Shown: positions 1 to 12,123, numbered from the stretch's first letter. The stretch: 64,000 nucleotides of DNA from Caballeronia sp. TF1N1 (GCF_022878925.1 NZ_CP084626.1:1798001-1862000); one strand, 5' to 3'. A program made the numbers and translations. The notes: a model not told the origin generated them from the sequence alone.

Positions 1-1313
1 GACGTGACGAACACGCTTGCGACCACCGCGAAGTACGCAAAGCCGGAGCCCGCCAGGTGCGAGGCCTTGGCCGCTTCGATGATCGAATCTTTCGAGTAGA
101 AGCCGGAGAAGAACGGCGTGCCGATCAGCGCGAGCGAACCGATCAGCGACGTGATCCAGGTGATCGGCATGTACTTGCGCAGACCGCCCATGTTGCGCAT
201 GTCCTGGTCGTGGTGCATGCCGATGATGACCGAGCCCGCGCCGAGGAACAGCAACGCCTTGAAGAACGCGTGCGTGGCAAGGTGGAACACGGCGACCGGA
301 TAAGCCGACACGCCGAGCGCGACCGTCATGTAGCCGAGCTGCGATAGCGTGGAGTAAGCCACCACGCGTTTGATGTCGTTCTGCACGACGCCGAGAAAGC
401 CCATGAACAACGCGGTGATCGCACCGATGACCGTGACGAACGACAGCGCCGCATCCGAATGCTCGAAGAGCGGCGACATGCGCGTCACCATGAAGATACC
501 GGCCGTCACCATGGTTGCCGCGTGGATCAGCGCGGAGATCGGCGTCGGGCCTTCCATCGAGTCGGGCAGCCACACGTGCAGCGGAAACTGCGCGGACTTA
601 CCCATCGCGCCGATGAAGAGGCAAATGCACGATACCGTCAGCAAGCCCCATTGCGTGCCGGGGAAGGTCATGGTCGCGAGCTTGTCGCTTTGCGCGAACA
701 CGTCGCCGTAGTTCAACGAGCCACCGAACGCCAGCAACAGGCCGATGCCCAGCAGAAAACCGAAGTCGCCCACGCGGTTCACGATAAACGCCTTCATGTT
801 GGCGTAGATCGCGGTTTCACGCGTGAAGTAGAAGCCGATCAGCAAGTACGACACGAGACCCACGGCTTCCCAGCCGAAGAACAGCTGCAGGAAGTTGTTC
901 GCCATGACGAGCATCAGCATGGAGAACGTGAAGAGCGAGATGTATGAGAAGAACCGCTCGTAACCGACTTCTTCATCCGCCATGTAGCCGATGGTGTAGA
1001 TGTGCACCATCAGCGAGACGAAGGTCACGATGACCATCATCATCGCGGTGAGCGAGTCGACCAGGAAGCCGACTTCCATCTTGAGCGAACCGACCGTCAT
1101 CCATTCGTAGACGGTGGCGTTGTAGCTCGCGCCGTTCAGCACGTCGAAGAAGACCATCGCGGACAGCACGAAGGAGATCGCGACGCCGAGAATCGTCACG
1201 CTGTGCGCGCCCTTGCGCCCTATCGTCTTTCCCAGCAGCCCCGCGATCAGCGAACCGGCAAGCGGCGCCAGCGGAACCGCAAGCAGGACGTTTTCATTGA
1301 GTGTCATGGACAT
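1..1313 (-). CDS. nuoL: NADH-quinone oxidoreductase subunit L (partial, C-terminus cut by window edge)
   Basis: Membrane-arm antiporter-like subunit of respiratory complex I, which pumps protons while electrons pass from NADH to quinone. About 437 N-terminal residues are present; the family is usually 610-690, so the C-terminal helices and lateral helix lie outside the window. The frame is strongly hydrophobic and carries the GWEAVGLVSYLLIGFYF segment (Glu near residue 149), which matches the essential membrane glutamate of NuoL, and the GKSAQFPLHVWLPDSMEGPTP segment with its conserved lysine. ATG at 1313 is chosen; an in-frame ATG at 1307 is possible. It follows nuoK by 17 bases in the nuo operon. 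Confidence 0.96.
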   Translation of the reverse strand, partial: MSMTLNENVLLAVPLAPLAGSLIAGLLGKTIGRKGAHSVTILGVAISFVLSAMVFFDVLNGASYNATVYEWMTVGSLKMEVGFLVDSLTAMMMVIVTFVSLMVHIYTIGYMADEEVGYERFFSYISLFTFSMLMLVMANNFLQLFFGWEAVGLVSYLLIGFYFTRETAIYANMKAFIVNRVGDFGFLLGIGLLLAFGGSLNYGDVFAQSDKLATMTFPGTQWGLLTVSCICLFIGAMGKSAQFPLHVWLPDSMEGPTPISALIHAATMVTAGIFMVTRMSPLFEHSDAALSFVTVIGAITALFMGFLGVVQNDIKRVVAYSTLSQLGYMTVALGVSAYPVAVFHLATHAFFKALLFLGAGSVIIGMHHDQDMRNMGGLRKYMPITWITSLIGSLALIGTPFFSGFYSKDSIIEAAKASHLAGSGFAYFAVVASVFVT

Positions 1314-1330
1314 AACAGCCTAGCCTGAAA

Positions 1331-1636
1331 TTAACCTTTGAGCTGATCGAGGTCCTCGACGTTGATCGTGTCGAGGCTGCGGAACAGGGTCACGAGAATC
1401 GCGAGACCGATTGCCGCTTCAGCAGCAGCCACGGTCAGCACGAAGAACACGAAGATCTGGCCGTGTATGTCGCCCAGATAATGCGAGAACGCGACGAAAT
1501 TGGTGTTCACCGCGAGCAGCATCAGCTCGATGGCCATCAAAATGATGATGACGTTACGGCGATTCAGGAAGATGCCGACGATGCTGATCGCAAAGAGGAT
1601 CGCACCGAGCACGAGGTAATGGGCAAGACTCAACAT
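1331..1636 (-). CDS. nuoK: NADH-quinone oxidoreductase subunit K
   Basis: Small membrane subunit of complex I, 101 residues, which is the standard length for NuoK. Three transmembrane helices are visible. The conserved membrane acidic residues are in the second helix ([13 protein letters not shown]) and the third helix ([18 protein letters not shown]). These glutamates are part of the proton channel at the hinge with NuoJ. Start ATG at 1636 agrees with the family N-terminus ([15 protein letters not shown]). The gene sits between nuoJ (20 bases upstream) and nuoL, the usual order. Confidence 0.97.
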   Translation of the reverse strand: MLSLAHYLVLGAILFAISIVGIFLNRRNVIIILMAIELMLLAVNTNFVAFSHYLGDIHGQIFVFFVLTVAAAEAAIGLAILVTLFRSLDTINVEDLDQLKG

Positions 1637-1656
1637 TTCGATATTCTCCTTCGCGC

Positions 1657-2334
1657 TCAGCCCTTGTTGTCGACCGTTCCCGCACCGATGTTGCCGGTCA
1701 CGGGCGGTTCCGTCGCGGCGTCGGGCGCCTCTGTCTCGGACTTCATCTTGACGATACGCACGCGGTCCTGGGCGCGCACCTTGACCTGCTGGCTGACGGT
1801 CTGCGTCTTCTTGTCCTTCTTGTCGCGAATGGTGAGCGAGATCGCCGCGATGATTGCGACCAGCAGCACGAGACCGGCGATTTCGAACGCGAAGATGTAG
1901 TCCGTGTAGATGATCTTGCCGATGAGCTGCGTGTTCGGCATCACCGCCGCGCCGCTGACAGCCGCGCCAACGACCGGCGTGGTCGTCGCGCCGAAACCGT
2001 GCCACAGGATCAGCGCCGTTTCCACCACGATGATCGCGCCCACGATGCTCGCGAGCGGCACGAAGCGTCTGAAGTCGCGTCGCAGTACGTCGATGTTGAT
2101 GTCGAGCATCATCACGACGAAGAGGAACAGCACCATCACGGCGCCCACGTAGACGAGAACCAGCAGGATCGCGAGGAATTCGGCCTGCAGCAGCATCCAG
2201 ATCGCGGCCGCGTTGAAGAACGCGAGCACGAGAAAGAGCGCGGATGACACCGGGTTGCGCGAAGTGATCACCTTCAGCGCCGACACGGTCAGGAGCAGCG
2301 CGAAGATATAGAACAGTACGGTTGTGAATTCCAT
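1657..2334 (-). CDS. nuoJ: NADH-quinone oxidoreductase subunit J
   Basis: Membrane subunit of complex I, 225 residues. Five transmembrane helices fill roughly the first 165 residues. The conserved third helix ([18 protein letters not shown]) carries the hinge sequence implicated in coupling quinone reduction to proton pumping. The C-terminal 55 residues are hydrophilic, a variable tail typical of beta-proteobacterial NuoJ. The start at 2334 gives [11 protein letters not shown]. It is separated from nuoI by an unusually long 233-base gap; all other nuo junctions are shorter. Confidence 0.96.
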   Translation of the reverse strand: MEFTTVLFYIFALLLTVSALKVITSRNPVSSALFLVLAFFNAAAIWMLLQAEFLAILLVLVYVGAVMVLFLFVVMMLDINIDVLRRDFRRFVPLASIVGAIIVVETALILWHGFGATTTPVVGAAVSGAAVMPNTQLIGKIIYTDYIFAFEIAGLVLLVAIIAAISLTIRDKKDKKTQTVSQQVKVRAQDRVRIVKMKSETEAPDAATEPPVTGNIGAGTVDNKG

Positions 2335-2567
2335 GATTACCGGTTCATCGTTAGGCCATCAAGAGGCATGGTGTATCGGCGCTTCGGCTCGCTCTCTCCG
2401 TGCGACGGACAAAGCGCGGCCGGGGAAGATCAGCCACGAAGCACGGTCACTAAGCGCGCCGCATTGTGCCAGACAGCAACAACAAAAACGCAACGACATG
2501 TCGAGGACGGGAGCGCGCGAACGTGGTTTCTGTTTCTCTCGCGCGGCGCTCCAGGCTCGGCTTCGCA

Positions 2568-3056
2568 TCAACGATAAGGCGCGTCTGCCGCCTTCGATGC
2601 GGCGATTTCCGTCTCGTAACGATCGCCCACCGCAAGCAGCATGTCCTTCGTGAAGTACAGGTCGCCGCGCTTCTCGCCGTGATATTCGAGGATGTGCGTC
2701 TCGACGATCGAGTCGACCGGGCAGCTTTCTTCGCAGAAGCCGCAGAAGATGCACTTGGTCAGGTCGATGTCGTAACGCGTCGTGCGGCGCGTATTGTCAG
2801 CACGCGTTTCCGATTCGATCGTAATGGCGAGCGCCGGGCATACTGCCTCGCACAGCTTGCAGGCAATGCAGCGCTCTTCACCGTTTTCATAGCGGCGCAG
2901 TGCATGCAGGCCACGAAAACGCGGAGAAATAGGCGTCTTCTCTTCCGGGAACTGCACCGTGATCTTGCGCTGGAACGTGTAGCGTCCCGTCAGCGCCAGA
3001 CCCTTGAGCAGTTCGGTCAGGAAGAAGGTCTTAAAAAAGCTCTGTATTGCGTTCAT
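2568..3056 (-). CDS. nuoI: NADH-quinone oxidoreductase subunit I (2[4Fe-4S] ferredoxin-like)
   Basis: Peripheral-arm iron-sulfur subunit that carries clusters N6a and N6b toward the quinone site. The 162-residue protein has the two expected Cys motifs, [12 protein letters not shown] (Cys 63, 66, 69, 73) and [12 protein letters not shown] (Cys 102, 105, 108, 112). All eight ligands are present. The N-terminus [20 protein letters not shown] is the amphipathic segment that lies against the membrane. The gene lies 33 bases downstream of nuoH. Confidence 0.97.
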   Translation of the reverse strand: MNAIQSFFKTFFLTELLKGLALTGRYTFQRKITVQFPEEKTPISPRFRGLHALRRYENGEERCIACKLCEAVCPALAITIESETRADNTRRTTRYDIDLTKCIFCGFCEESCPVDSIVETHILEYHGEKRGDLYFTKDMLLAVGDRYETEIAASKAADAPYR

Positions 3057-3089
3057 GATATTTGTCCGCTCTTGTCTCTTTGCGCGCCG

Positions 3090-4154
3090 TTACTTCCAGA
3101 TGTTGAGCGGCGACATGATCCAGAAGCCGACCACGACGACCCACACCACCGACACCGGCAGGAACACTTTCCAGCCAAGACGCATGATCTGGTCGTAGCG
3201 GTAACGCGGGAAAGTCGCGCGCGCCCAGATGAAGACCGACAGCAGGAGGAAGACCTTGAAAACAAACCAGAACACGCCCGGGATGAACGACAGGAAGCCG
3301 AACGGTGCGTCCCAGCCGCCGAGGAACAGCGTCGTGGCGATCGCCGAGATCACGATCATGTTGATGTACTCGGCGAGGAAGAACAGCGCGAACGCCATGC
3401 CGGAGTAATCGATCATGTGACCGGCGACGATTTCCGATTCGCCTTCCACCACGTCGAACGGATGGCGGTTCGTTTCGGCGATGCCCGAGATGAAGTACAC
3501 GACGAACATTGGCAGAAGCGGCAGCCAGTTCCACGACAGGAAGTTGACGCCGAAGCCCGCGAAAATGCCGCGTTGCTGCGACGTGACGATATCCGACATG
3601 TTCAACGTGCCCGCGACCATCAGCACGACGACCAACGCGAAGCCCATCGAGATTTCGTAGGACACCATCTGCGCCGCCGCGCGCATGGCGCCGAGGAACG
3701 CGTACTTCGAGTTCGACGCCCAGCCCGCTAGAATCACGCCGTACACGCCGATGGACGAGATCGCCATGACATACAGCAGACCGGCGTTGATGTCGCCGAG
3801 CACGGCCTTGGCCTGGAACGGAATGACCGCCCACACGGCGAACGCCGGGACCACCGTCATGATCGGCGCGATCACGTAGATCCACTTGCTTGCTTGCGTC
3901 GGCTGAATGACTTCCTTGAGCAACAGCTTCAGCACGTCCGCAATTGGCTGCAAGAGACCTGCCGGGCCGACGCGGTTCGGGCCGAGACGCACGTGCATCC
4001 AGCCGATAAGCTTGCGTTCCCAGAGAATCAGGTACGCGACGCACAGCAGGATCACTACCGCGACCACGACAATGCGCACCAGCGCCCACACCGTTGGCCA
4101 TGCGACGCCCAGAATCTGCGTGCCGCCCGCGTTGATCGTATCGAACAAGCCCAT
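3090..4154 (-). CDS. nuoH: NADH-quinone oxidoreductase subunit H
   Basis: Membrane subunit of complex I that forms most of the quinone chamber at the interface with NuoB/NuoD/NuoI. 354 residues, eight or so transmembrane helices. The family motif [24 protein letters not shown] follows the first helix, and the acidic loop near [17 protein letters not shown] is intact. ATG at 4154 directly abuts the nuoG stop codon (4157-4155), with no intervening base, which suggests translational coupling. Confidence 0.97.
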   Translation of the reverse strand: MGLFDTINAGGTQILGVAWPTVWALVRIVVVAVVILLCVAYLILWERKLIGWMHVRLGPNRVGPAGLLQPIADVLKLLLKEVIQPTQASKWIYVIAPIMTVVPAFAVWAVIPFQAKAVLGDINAGLLYVMAISSIGVYGVILAGWASNSKYAFLGAMRAAAQMVSYEISMGFALVVVLMVAGTLNMSDIVTSQQRGIFAGFGVNFLSWNWLPLLPMFVVYFISGIAETNRHPFDVVEGESEIVAGHMIDYSGMAFALFFLAEYINMIVISAIATTLFLGGWDAPFGFLSFIPGVFWFVFKVFLLLSVFIWARATFPRYRYDQIMRLGWKVFLPVSVVWVVVVGFWIMSPLNIWK

Positions 4155-6491
4155 TTACGCCTTCTCCACTACCAGTTCGCCGAACAGGCCGCCAAGCGCG
4201 GCGCCGGCTGACGTGCCCGCCGATACGCGGACCACCGATTCCGCCAGATTCGCATCGCGAACCGCGGGCAGCACCACCGACAGATTGCCTTGCTTGACGC
4301 GCACTGCTTCGCCGTCTTTCAGGCCGAGCTGGTCGAAAAGCGCGGTCGGCAGACCCGCCATGTTCGCGTCGCGGGCCGCGGCCGTCAGATGCAGCGACGG
4401 GGCGCGGCGCACCAGTGCGTCGGCGTGATAGATCGGCACGTCGGCAAGACGCTGGAAGCCGCCGTTCGCCGTGACATTCGACGCCGCGCGCTTGGCCGCG
4501 ACCGTCGTCTCGTTCGACAAACGCGCGCTCAACTCACCCGTGCCGAGTGCGGCGATACGCACTTTTTCGGCCGTGTCGTAATCGAAGCCCGACAGACCGA
4601 GCAACGTGCCGAGCACCCGCAGAACCTTCCAGCCCGGACGCGTGTCGCCCAGCGCGCGCACGACGCCGTTGAACGACTGAGCCGTGCCTTCCGCGTTGAC
4701 GAAGGTGCCCGACGTTTCCGTGAATGGCGCGATGGGCAGCAACACGTCCGCGTAGTCGAGTCCGTGCTTGAACGACGACATCACCACGACCATTTCCGCC
4801 TGCTTCAATGCGGCGATGGCTTGTGCGGGGTTGGCCGTATCGAATTCCGGTTCTGCATTGAGCAGCACGTAGCCCTTGCGCGGCTGTTCGAACACTTCGC
4901 GCGCGTTGAGACCGCCTTCGCCCGGCAGGACGTCGACCAGATGCGCGCCCACTGAATTCGCGCCTTCGGTCAGGAAGCCAAGCGTGGCGCCCGTGCTGTT
5001 CGCGATCCATTGCGCCGCCGCGTGAATCTGCGCGAAATCGGGATGCTGAACCGCGAGGTTGCCGAGCAGCACGACGCGCTTGTCGCCCGCCGAGAGCGAT
5101 GCCGCGACATCTTTCGCCGCCGCCGATACTTCGCGTCCGGCAAACGCTTCCGGCAGTTCCGAGCCACGCGCTTCGGCCACCGCGGCTGCGATGCCCGCGA
5201 GCTGGTCGAGCCAAGCCGACGGCGCCGCCACCAGGCGATGCGCGGTCGGGATCAGCGAGTCGTCGTTGCTTGCGTTGAGAAGCGTGAGCATGGCGCCATT
5301 CTTCGCCGCCTGACGCAGACGCGCGGCCAGCAACGGATGATCGCGACGCAGGAACGAACCGATGACGAACGCGGTATCGACATTCGACAGATCCGCGATA
5401 GGCACGCCGAGCCAGGGTGCGCCGACGCCCACGGGCGCCGAAAAGTCGTTCTGACGCAGACGGAAATCGACGTTGGGCGTACCCACGCCTTCCGCGAATT
5501 GCTTCAGCAGGAAAAGTTCTTCGACCGTTGCATGCGGCGTGGCCAGCGCAGCGATGGCGTTCGCGCCGTGGTCCGCCTTGATACCCTTGATGCCCTTCGC
5601 CACATATTCGAGCGCGGTCTGCCAGTCGGTTTCGATCCAGTTGCCGCCTTGCTTGAGCATGGGCGTGCTCAGGCGCTCGTCGCCGTTCAGGCCTTCGTAG
5701 GAGAAGCGATCCTTGTCTGAAATCCAGCATTCGTTGATGGCTTCGTTTTCCATCGGCAGAACGCGCATGACGCGATTGTTCTTTACCTGGACGACGAGGT
5801 TCGCGCCAACGGAATCGTGCGGGCTCACCGACTTGCGGCGCGACAGTTCCCACGTACGCGCGCTATAGCGGAACGGCTTGCTCGTGAGCGCGCCGACCGG
5901 GCACAGATCGATCATGTTGCCGGACAGTTCGGAGTCGACCGTCTTGCCGACGAACGAGGTGATTTCCGAATGCTCGCCACGGCCCAGCATGCCGAGCTCC
6001 ATCACACCGGCCACTTCCTGGCCAAAGCGCACGCAGCGTGTGCAGTGGATGCAGCGCGTCATCTCTTCCATGGAGATGAGCGGGCCGACGTTCTTGTGGA
6101 ACACCACGCGCTTTTCTTCGCTATAGCGCGATTGCGACTTGCCGTAACCGACGGCCAGATCCTGCAATTGGCATTCGCCGCCCTGATCGCAAATAGGGCA
6201 ATCCAGCGGGTGGTTGATCAGCAGGAACTCCATCACCGACTGCTGCGCCTTCACGGCCTTGTCGGAGGTGGTACGCACGATCATGCCGTTGGATACGGGC
6301 GTGGCGCACGCGGGAACGGCCTTCGGCATCTTTTCGACTTCGACGAGGCACATCCGGCAGTTCGCCGCGATCGACAGCTTCTTGTGATAGCAGAAGTGAG
6401 GAATGTACGTATCGACCTTATGCGCAGCCTGGATCACCATGCTGCCTTCAGGAACCTCGACCGTCTTGCCGTCAATTTCTAGTTCAACCAT
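4155..6491 (-). CDS. nuoG: NADH-quinone oxidoreductase subunit G
   Basis: Largest peripheral subunit of complex I, 778 residues. The N-terminal ferredoxin-type domain supplies [2Fe-2S] cluster N1b (Cys 34, 45, 48, 62). It is followed by the His94-Cys98-Cys101-Cys107 ligands of cluster N5 ([14 protein letters not shown]) and by the N4 ligands ([10 protein letters not shown], Cys 147/150/153, and a later Cys in DLCPVGAL). The remainder is the molybdopterin-oxidoreductase-like fold, which lacks a cofactor in this family. The extra N7 Cys motif of enterobacterial NuoG was not obvious. It precedes nuoH without a gap and follows nuoF by 49 bases. Confidence 0.96.
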   Translation of the reverse strand: MVELEIDGKTVEVPEGSMVIQAAHKVDTYIPHFCYHKKLSIAANCRMCLVEVEKMPKAVPACATPVSNGMIVRTTSDKAVKAQQSVMEFLLINHPLDCPICDQGGECQLQDLAVGYGKSQSRYSEEKRVVFHKNVGPLISMEEMTRCIHCTRCVRFGQEVAGVMELGMLGRGEHSEITSFVGKTVDSELSGNMIDLCPVGALTSKPFRYSARTWELSRRKSVSPHDSVGANLVVQVKNNRVMRVLPMENEAINECWISDKDRFSYEGLNGDERLSTPMLKQGGNWIETDWQTALEYVAKGIKGIKADHGANAIAALATPHATVEELFLLKQFAEGVGTPNVDFRLRQNDFSAPVGVGAPWLGVPIADLSNVDTAFVIGSFLRRDHPLLAARLRQAAKNGAMLTLLNASNDDSLIPTAHRLVAAPSAWLDQLAGIAAAVAEARGSELPEAFAGREVSAAAKDVAASLSAGDKRVVLLGNLAVQHPDFAQIHAAAQWIANSTGATLGFLTEGANSVGAHLVDVLPGEGGLNAREVFEQPRKGYVLLNAEPEFDTANPAQAIAALKQAEMVVVMSSFKHGLDYADVLLPIAPFTETSGTFVNAEGTAQSFNGVVRALGDTRPGWKVLRVLGTLLGLSGFDYDTAEKVRIAALGTGELSARLSNETTVAAKRAASNVTANGGFQRLADVPIYHADALVRRAPSLHLTAAARDANMAGLPTALFDQLGLKDGEAVRVKQGNLSVVLPAVRDANLAESVVRVSAGTSAGAALGGLFGELVVEKA

Positions 6492-6540
6492 GATGGATAA
6501 AGATCCTCAACCTCTGTCGCGCATCTGATTGCGCGTCTGA

Positions 6541-7863
6541 TTACGCGGTAAGCGCTTCGGACGCCGCATGATGCGCGTGCCCGCCGACGAGACAATGCTT
6601 GTGCTCGACGTGATATTCGAATTCGTTCCAGAAGTGCTTGAGCATGCCGCGCACGGGCATGGCCGCCGCATCGCCGAGCGCGCAAATCGTGCGGCCCATG
6701 ATGTTTTCGGCAACCGAGTTCAAGAGATCCAGATCTTCCTTGCGGCCAAGTCCGTGCTCGATACGATGCACCACGCGATACAGCCAGCCCGTGCCTTCGC
6801 GGCAAGGCGTGCACTGACCGCACGACTCTTCGTAATAGAAGTACGACAGACGCAGCAGCGAACGCACCATGCAACGCGTTTCGTTCATGACGATGACCGC
6901 GCCCGAGCCGAGCATGGAGCCCGCCTTGGCGATGGAATCGTAGTCCATGTCCGTTGCGAGCATCATCTCGCCCGGCACGACCGGCGCCGACGAACCGCCT
7001 GGAATGACCGCCTTGATCGACTCGCCGCGTACACCGCCGGCCAGTTCCATCAGCGTGGCGAACGGCGTGCCGAGCGGCACTTCATAGTTGCCAGGACGAT
7101 TCACGTCACCCGACACCGAGAAGATCTTCGTGCCGCCGTTATTCGGCTTGCCGATCTCGAGGTAATTCTGCGGGCCGATTTCCAGCAGGAACGGCACGGC
7201 CGCGAACGTCTCGGTGTTGTTGATGGTGGTCGGCTTGCCGTACACGCCGAAGCTCGCCGGGAACGGCGGCTTGAAGCGCGGCTGGCCCTTCTTGCCTTCC
7301 AGCGATTCCAGCAGCGCGGTTTCTTCACCGCAGATATACGCGCCATAGCCATGATGCGCGTACAACTCGAACGAAAAGCCCGTGCCCAGGATGTTCGCGC
7401 CGAGATAACCGGCCGCGCGCGCCTCTTCGAGCGCCGCTTCGAACACGCGATAGACCTCGAAGATCTCGCCGTGAATGTAGTTGTAGCCCACGGTGATGCC
7501 CATTGCGTACGCGCCGATGGCCATGCCTTCGATCAGCGAATGCGGGTTCCAGCGCAGAATGTCGCGATCCTTGAACGTGCCCGGTTCGCCTTCGTCCGAA
7601 TTGCAGACGAGATACTTCTGCCCCGGAAACTGACGCGGCATGAAGCTCCACTTGAGGCCGGTCGGAAAACCCGCGCCGCCGCGGCCGCGCAGACCCGACG
7701 CCTTGACGTCGGCGATCACTTGCTCGGGCGGAATCTTCTCTTCGAGAATGCGCCGCAACTGCTTGTAGCCGCCGCGCGCAACGTAATCTTCGAGATGCCA
7801 GTTCTCGCCGTTGAGGCCAGCGAGGATCAGCGGCTTGATGTGACGATCGTGGAGTGACGTCAT
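6541..7863 (-). CDS. nuoF: NADH-quinone oxidoreductase subunit F (NADH/FMN-binding)
   Basis: Electron entry subunit of complex I: it binds NADH and FMN and holds [4Fe-4S] cluster N3. 440 residues from the chosen ATG at 7863. The [13 protein letters not shown] glycine-rich FMN/NADH motif is at residues 60-72, and the N3 ligands are Cys 348, 351, 354 (SCGQCTPC) and Cys 394 (RTICALGD). The ATG overlaps the nuoE stop in an ATGA arrangement, which decides the start over longer upstream in-frame options. The C-terminal tail is His/Ala-rich ([17 protein letters not shown]). Confidence 0.96.
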   Translation of the reverse strand: MTSLHDRHIKPLILAGLNGENWHLEDYVARGGYKQLRRILEEKIPPEQVIADVKASGLRGRGGAGFPTGLKWSFMPRQFPGQKYLVCNSDEGEPGTFKDRDILRWNPHSLIEGMAIGAYAMGITVGYNYIHGEIFEVYRVFEAALEEARAAGYLGANILGTGFSFELYAHHGYGAYICGEETALLESLEGKKGQPRFKPPFPASFGVYGKPTTINNTETFAAVPFLLEIGPQNYLEIGKPNNGGTKIFSVSGDVNRPGNYEVPLGTPFATLMELAGGVRGESIKAVIPGGSSAPVVPGEMMLATDMDYDSIAKAGSMLGSGAVIVMNETRCMVRSLLRLSYFYYEESCGQCTPCREGTGWLYRVVHRIEHGLGRKEDLDLLNSVAENIMGRTICALGDAAAMPVRGMLKHFWNEFEYHVEHKHCLVGGHAHHAASEALTA

Positions 7864-8345
7864 TTCGAAAGTTCCTCGATCAACTGGTCGATCTTCTCGT
7901 GGCTCAGGAAGCTGCACATGCGGTGATTGTTCACCAGCACGACGGGTGCGTCGCCGCACGCGCCGAAGCATTCGCCTTCTTTCAGCGTGAACTTGCCGTC
8001 CGGCGTGGTTTCGCCGAAGTCGATGCCAAGCTTCTGCTTGAGATACTGAGCAGCACTATCCGAGCCACCGTCCGGGCCAAGCTGGCAAGGCAGGTTCGTG
8101 CAAAGCGTGATCTTGTGCTTGCCGACCGGCGCGAGGTTATACATGGTGTAGAACGTCGCGACTTCCTGCACGGCGACCGGCGGCATGCTGAGATAGCTCG
8201 CCACGAACTGCATGAGTTCCGGCGAGAGCCACCCGTGCTCTTCCTGAGCGACAGCCAGTGCTGCCATCACCGCGGATTGCTTTTGCTCCGCGGGATATTT
8301 CGCGACCGCGCGATCGATTTCTTTCAGGCCTTCAGCTGAGATCAT
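7860..8345 (-). CDS. nuoE: NADH-quinone oxidoreductase subunit E
   Basis: Peripheral [2Fe-2S] subunit (cluster N1a) that pairs with NuoF. From ATG 8345 it is 161 residues, beginning [13 protein letters not shown] as is usual in Burkholderiaceae. The cluster ligands are Cys 82, 87, 126 and 130 (LCTNLPCQ and [11 protein letters not shown]). A TTG codon seven codons upstream (8366) would extend it, but ATG 8345 has GAAAGAG upstream and fits the family better. Its stop overlaps the nuoF start by four bases. The nuoD-nuoE gap of 144 bases contains a small hairpin. Confidence 0.95.
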   Translation of the reverse strand: MISAEGLKEIDRAVAKYPAEQKQSAVMAALAVAQEEHGWLSPELMQFVASYLSMPPVAVQEVATFYTMYNLAPVGKHKITLCTNLPCQLGPDGGSDSAAQYLKQKLGIDFGETTPDGKFTLKEGECFGACGDAPVVLVNNHRMCSFLSHEKIDQLIEELSK

Positions 8346-8489
8346 TTTCAGACACGACTCTTTCAATTCCTACCGAACGAAAACCTGCCGCGCCCTTCTT
8401 GTTGCGGCAGACCTGGCGTCCTGCGGTTTGCTGTTATTGCTGCTGCGCTGTTCGCTTGGGCGTCGAGCGAGAACCAATACGAACGGCTA

Positions 8490-9743
<1,254 letters not shown>

Positions 9744-9752
9744 GGCGTTCTC

Positions 9753-10352
9753 TTAATGTTTCAGACCGCCGTAGCGATCTTCGCGAATCACGCGCGGCGT
9801 GATCTCGCGCGGTTCGATCGTCACAGGCTGATACACGACGCGCTTCTCTTCCGGGTCGTAGCGCATTTCCACGTAGCCGGAGATCGGGAAGTCCTTGCGG
9901 AACGGATGGCCGATGAAGCCATAGTCCGTGAGAATGCGGCGCAGGTCGGGGTGGCCTTCGAACACGATGCCGTACAGGTCGAACGCTTCGCGCTCGTACC
10001 AATTTGTCGACGACCAGATGTCGACCACCGACGGCACGATGGGCACTTCGTCGTCCGGTGCGAACACGCGCACGCGCACGCGCCAGTTGTTCGCGATGGA
10101 CAGAAGATGCAGCACCGCGGCAAAACGCGGGCCGTCGTAGACGCCGTCGCCGAAGGTCGAATAGTCGACGCCGCACAGGTCCATGCACTGCTCGAAGCCG
10201 AGCGAGCGATCGTCACGCAGTCGGGTCGCGACTTCGATGTAGTCGGCCGCTTTCACGACCACCGTTACCTGACCCAGCGACTCGGTGACTTGGAGACGGT
10301 CGCCAAACGCCGCCTCGAGGTTCGCTTTGAGGGTCTCGAGTTTGCTTGCCAT
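9753..10352 (-). CDS. nuoC: NADH-quinone oxidoreductase subunit C
   Basis: 30-kDa-type peripheral subunit of complex I, 199 residues. The conserved signature ERE(A/V)(F/Y)DLYGI(V/H)[10 protein letters not shown](L)TDYGF is visible in the second half ([20 protein letters not shown]), followed by [18 protein letters not shown]. It is a structural subunit without cofactors that bridges NuoD, NuoB and NuoI. The start ATG at 10352 lies 20 bases after the nuoB stop. Confidence 0.96.
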   Translation of the reverse strand: MASKLETLKANLEAAFGDRLQVTESLGQVTVVVKAADYIEVATRLRDDRSLGFEQCMDLCGVDYSTFGDGVYDGPRFAAVLHLLSIANNWRVRVRVFAPDDEVPIVPSVVDIWSSTNWYEREAFDLYGIVFEGHPDLRRILTDYGFIGHPFRKDFPISGYVEMRYDPEEKRVVYQPVTIEPREITPRVIREDRYGGLKH

Positions 10353-10372
10353 AATTGGGGAGGCTCAGGCCT

Positions 10373-10852
10373 TTATTGACGCGCGATGGTGTTGGTCCGG
10401 CGAATCTTCGCCTGCAACTGGATCACGCCGTAGACCAGCGCTTCGGCAGTCGGAGGACAGCCGGGCACGTAGACGTCGACCGGAACGATACGGTCGCAGC
10501 CGCGCACGACGGAATACGAATAGTGATAGTACCCGCCGCCGTTCGCGCACGAACCCATGGAGATGACCCAGCGCGGCTCGGCCATCTGGTCGTACACCTT
10601 ACGAAGCGCGGGCGCCATCTTGTTGCACAGCGTGCCTGCCACGATCATGACGTCGGACTGACGTGGGCTCGGGCGAAACACCACCCCGAAGCGATCCAGG
10701 TCGTAGCGCGCCGCGCCCGCATGCATCATCTCGACCGCACAGCAGGCGAGACCGAACGTCATCGGCCAAAGAGAGCCGGTGCGCGTCCAGTTGATCAGCT
10801 TGTCAGCCGTGGTGGTGACAAAGCCTTCCTTCAAGACCCCTTCGATACTCAT
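10373..10852 (-). CDS. nuoB: NADH-quinone oxidoreductase subunit B (cluster N2)
   Basis: PSST-type subunit holding the terminal [4Fe-4S] cluster N2 that reduces quinone. 159 residues from ATG 10852 ([19 protein letters not shown]), the usual start for the group; an in-frame ATG at 10894 is rejected because it adds residues absent from the family. N2 ligands are the tandem Cys37-Cys38 ([10 protein letters not shown]), Cys102 (GSCANGGG) and Cys132 ([11 protein letters not shown]). Between nuoA and nuoC. Confidence 0.97.
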
Positions 10853-10913
10853 TTGTTTTCCACTCCAGATGAGCTGCCAGCCATAGCCGCCCATGAATCC
10901 GGTGATCTAACTT

Positions 10914-11273
10914 TCATTCCCAGTCGAGTCCGCCCTTTCTCCAGATGTAGGCGAAGCCAAGCAAAAATTCGAGCAGAAAAATCATCATGGCCATGAAGCC
11001 CGGCCACCCGATATCGCGCAGGGCAACACCCCACGGAAACAGGAACGCCGTCTCAAGGTCGAAGATGATGAAAAGAATCGCGACGAGATAGTAACGCACA
11101 TCGAACTTCATACGCGCGTCTTCGAAGGCTTCGAAGCCGCATTCGTACGGTGCATTCTTTTCGGTGTCGGGTCTGTTGGGACCGAGAACTTTGCCGATGC
11201 TGACCAACGCTATACCCAGACCGAGGCCGACTACGATAAACAAGAAGACGGGGTAATAGGGTGCGAGGTTCAA
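10914..11273 (-). CDS. nuoA: NADH-quinone oxidoreductase subunit A
   Basis: First gene of the nuo operon. Small membrane subunit of complex I, 119 residues, three transmembrane helices, with the conserved loop ([22 protein letters not shown]) whose Cys is exposed near the quinone channel. Upstream of the ATG, on the coding strand, lies a TTGACT hexamer followed by the dyad CTTATC-GATAAG (11385-11401), a candidate promoter/operator area. No transcription start can be fixed by eye. Confidence 0.96.
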   Translation of the reverse strand: MNLAPYYPVFLFIVVGLGLGIALVSIGKVLGPNRPDTEKNAPYECGFEAFEDARMKFDVRYYLVAILFIIFDLETAFLFPWGVALRDIGWPGFMAMMIFLLEFLLGFAYIWRKGGLDWE

Positions 11274-11384
11274 GGCTATCCTCAGATCGGTAGATGTGGT
11301 CTGTGACTGTCTGGGTGCTGCTGCCGGCGCAAACGCACGGCGGAGAATTCACTTCGGACCGCTTGGTAACTCTTCGGCACCATG

Positions 11385-11405
11385 CTTATCACAACGATAA
11401 GTCAA
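11385..11405 (-). promoter_or_regulatory. candidate promoter/operator of the nuo operon (dyad CTTATC-N5-GATAAG)
   Basis: A six-base inverted repeat with a five-base spacer overlaps the downstream side of a TTGACT hexamer (complement of 11400-11405), about 110 bases before nuoA. No good -10 hexamer is found at the standard distance from TTGACT, so this is a suggestion from position and symmetry only. Confidence 0.25.
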
Positions 11406-11436
11406 TGTGAAACCGTAAGGGTACTCCAGAAGTGAC

Positions 11437-11470
11437 AATGCCAGCCGAAGCGATGCATGCGGCTGGCATT
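11437..11470 (-). terminator. perfect 11-bp hairpin downstream of tRNA-Leu
   Basis: AATGCCAGCCG (11437-11447) pairs exactly with CGGCTGGCATT (11460-11470) around a 12-base loop. It lies 12 bases beyond the tRNA 3' end and upstream of nuoA. On the minus strand it is not followed by a clear U run, so it may terminate the tRNA transcript weakly or protect/process the nuo leader. Confidence 0.5.
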
Positions 11471-11482
11471 TGGATAACTTTT

Positions 11483-11567
11483 TGGTGCCGACGGCGAGAC
11501 TCGAACTCGCACAGCTTTCGCCACTACCCCCTCAAGATAGCGTGTCTACCAATTTCACCACGTCGGC
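11483..11567 (-). tRNA. tRNA-Leu(GAG)
   Basis: The minus strand folds into a class II tRNA. The acceptor stem GCCGACG pairs with CGTCGGC, followed by A and an encoded CCA (11485-11483). The anticodon arm CTATC-TTGAGGG-GGTAG has anticodon GAG (reads CUC/CUU), there is a long variable arm typical of tRNA-Leu, and the T loop is GTTCGAGTC. 85 bases including CCA. It sits between secG and nuoA. Confidence 0.97.
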
Positions 11568-11727
11568 ACTGTACTGCAATCCGGGAAAACAACTTCTTAA
11601 TTGCCGCGAATCGCTACAAGACTTGAATTATAACTAGGTCTCACGAATTGTTCAACGCACAAAACACGAATAACGCGAAAATTTGTTCTGGGCGTTTCTT
11701 GGACAACCGGCCGAGGAACTCCGCGAT

Positions 11728-12123
11728 TTACTTCGGCACGTCCGAACCCGGCGCGCTCGACGCAGGCGCGGCGGATGCCGGCGCAGTCGCAGCGGCAGGC
11801 GCCGAACCCGACTTTGCCGCAGCAGGCGCGGAAGCCGTGGGCGCAGGCATTGCACCGCCAAGAACGCCTGCGGAAACCTGCGGCTTGTAGCTGCCGATGT
11901 AGGTCAGCGCCAGCGTCGTCACGAAGAAGACCGCGGCAAGCACGGCGGTCGTGCGTGATAGGAAGTTAGCGGAACCGGTCGCGCCAAACAGACTGCCCGA
12001 TGCCCCACTTCCAAACGCCGCACCCATGTCCGCACCCTTGCCATGCTGCAACAGCACAAGCCCGATCACGCCAAGCGCCGACAACAACTGGACGACGATA
12101 ATCAAAGTCTTCAAATACAGCAT
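11728..12123 (-). CDS. secG: preprotein translocase subunit SecG
   Basis: Accessory subunit of the SecYEG protein-export channel in the inner membrane. 131 residues with two transmembrane helices (about 5-25 and 52-75) joined by the conserved loop LLQHGKGADMGAAFGSGASGSLFGATGSANFL. The C-terminal ~45 residues are low-complexity Ala/Ser/Pro, longer than the 110-residue enterobacterial form but common in beta-proteobacteria. It is downstream of tpiA, as in related genomes. Confidence 0.95.
   Translation of the reverse strand: MLYLKTLIIVVQLLSALGVIGLVLLQHGKGADMGAAFGSGASGSLFGATGSANFLSRTTAVLAAVFFVTTLALTYIGSYKPQVSAGVLGGAMPAPTASAPAAAKSGSAPAAATAPASAAPASSAPGSDVPK

Noticed and set aside
8385..8410. CTGCCGC/GCGGCAG hairpin between nuoD and nuoE
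   Set aside because: Seven pairs with a 12-base loop and no U run; common by chance at this GC content. Mentioned only as a possible mRNA element.
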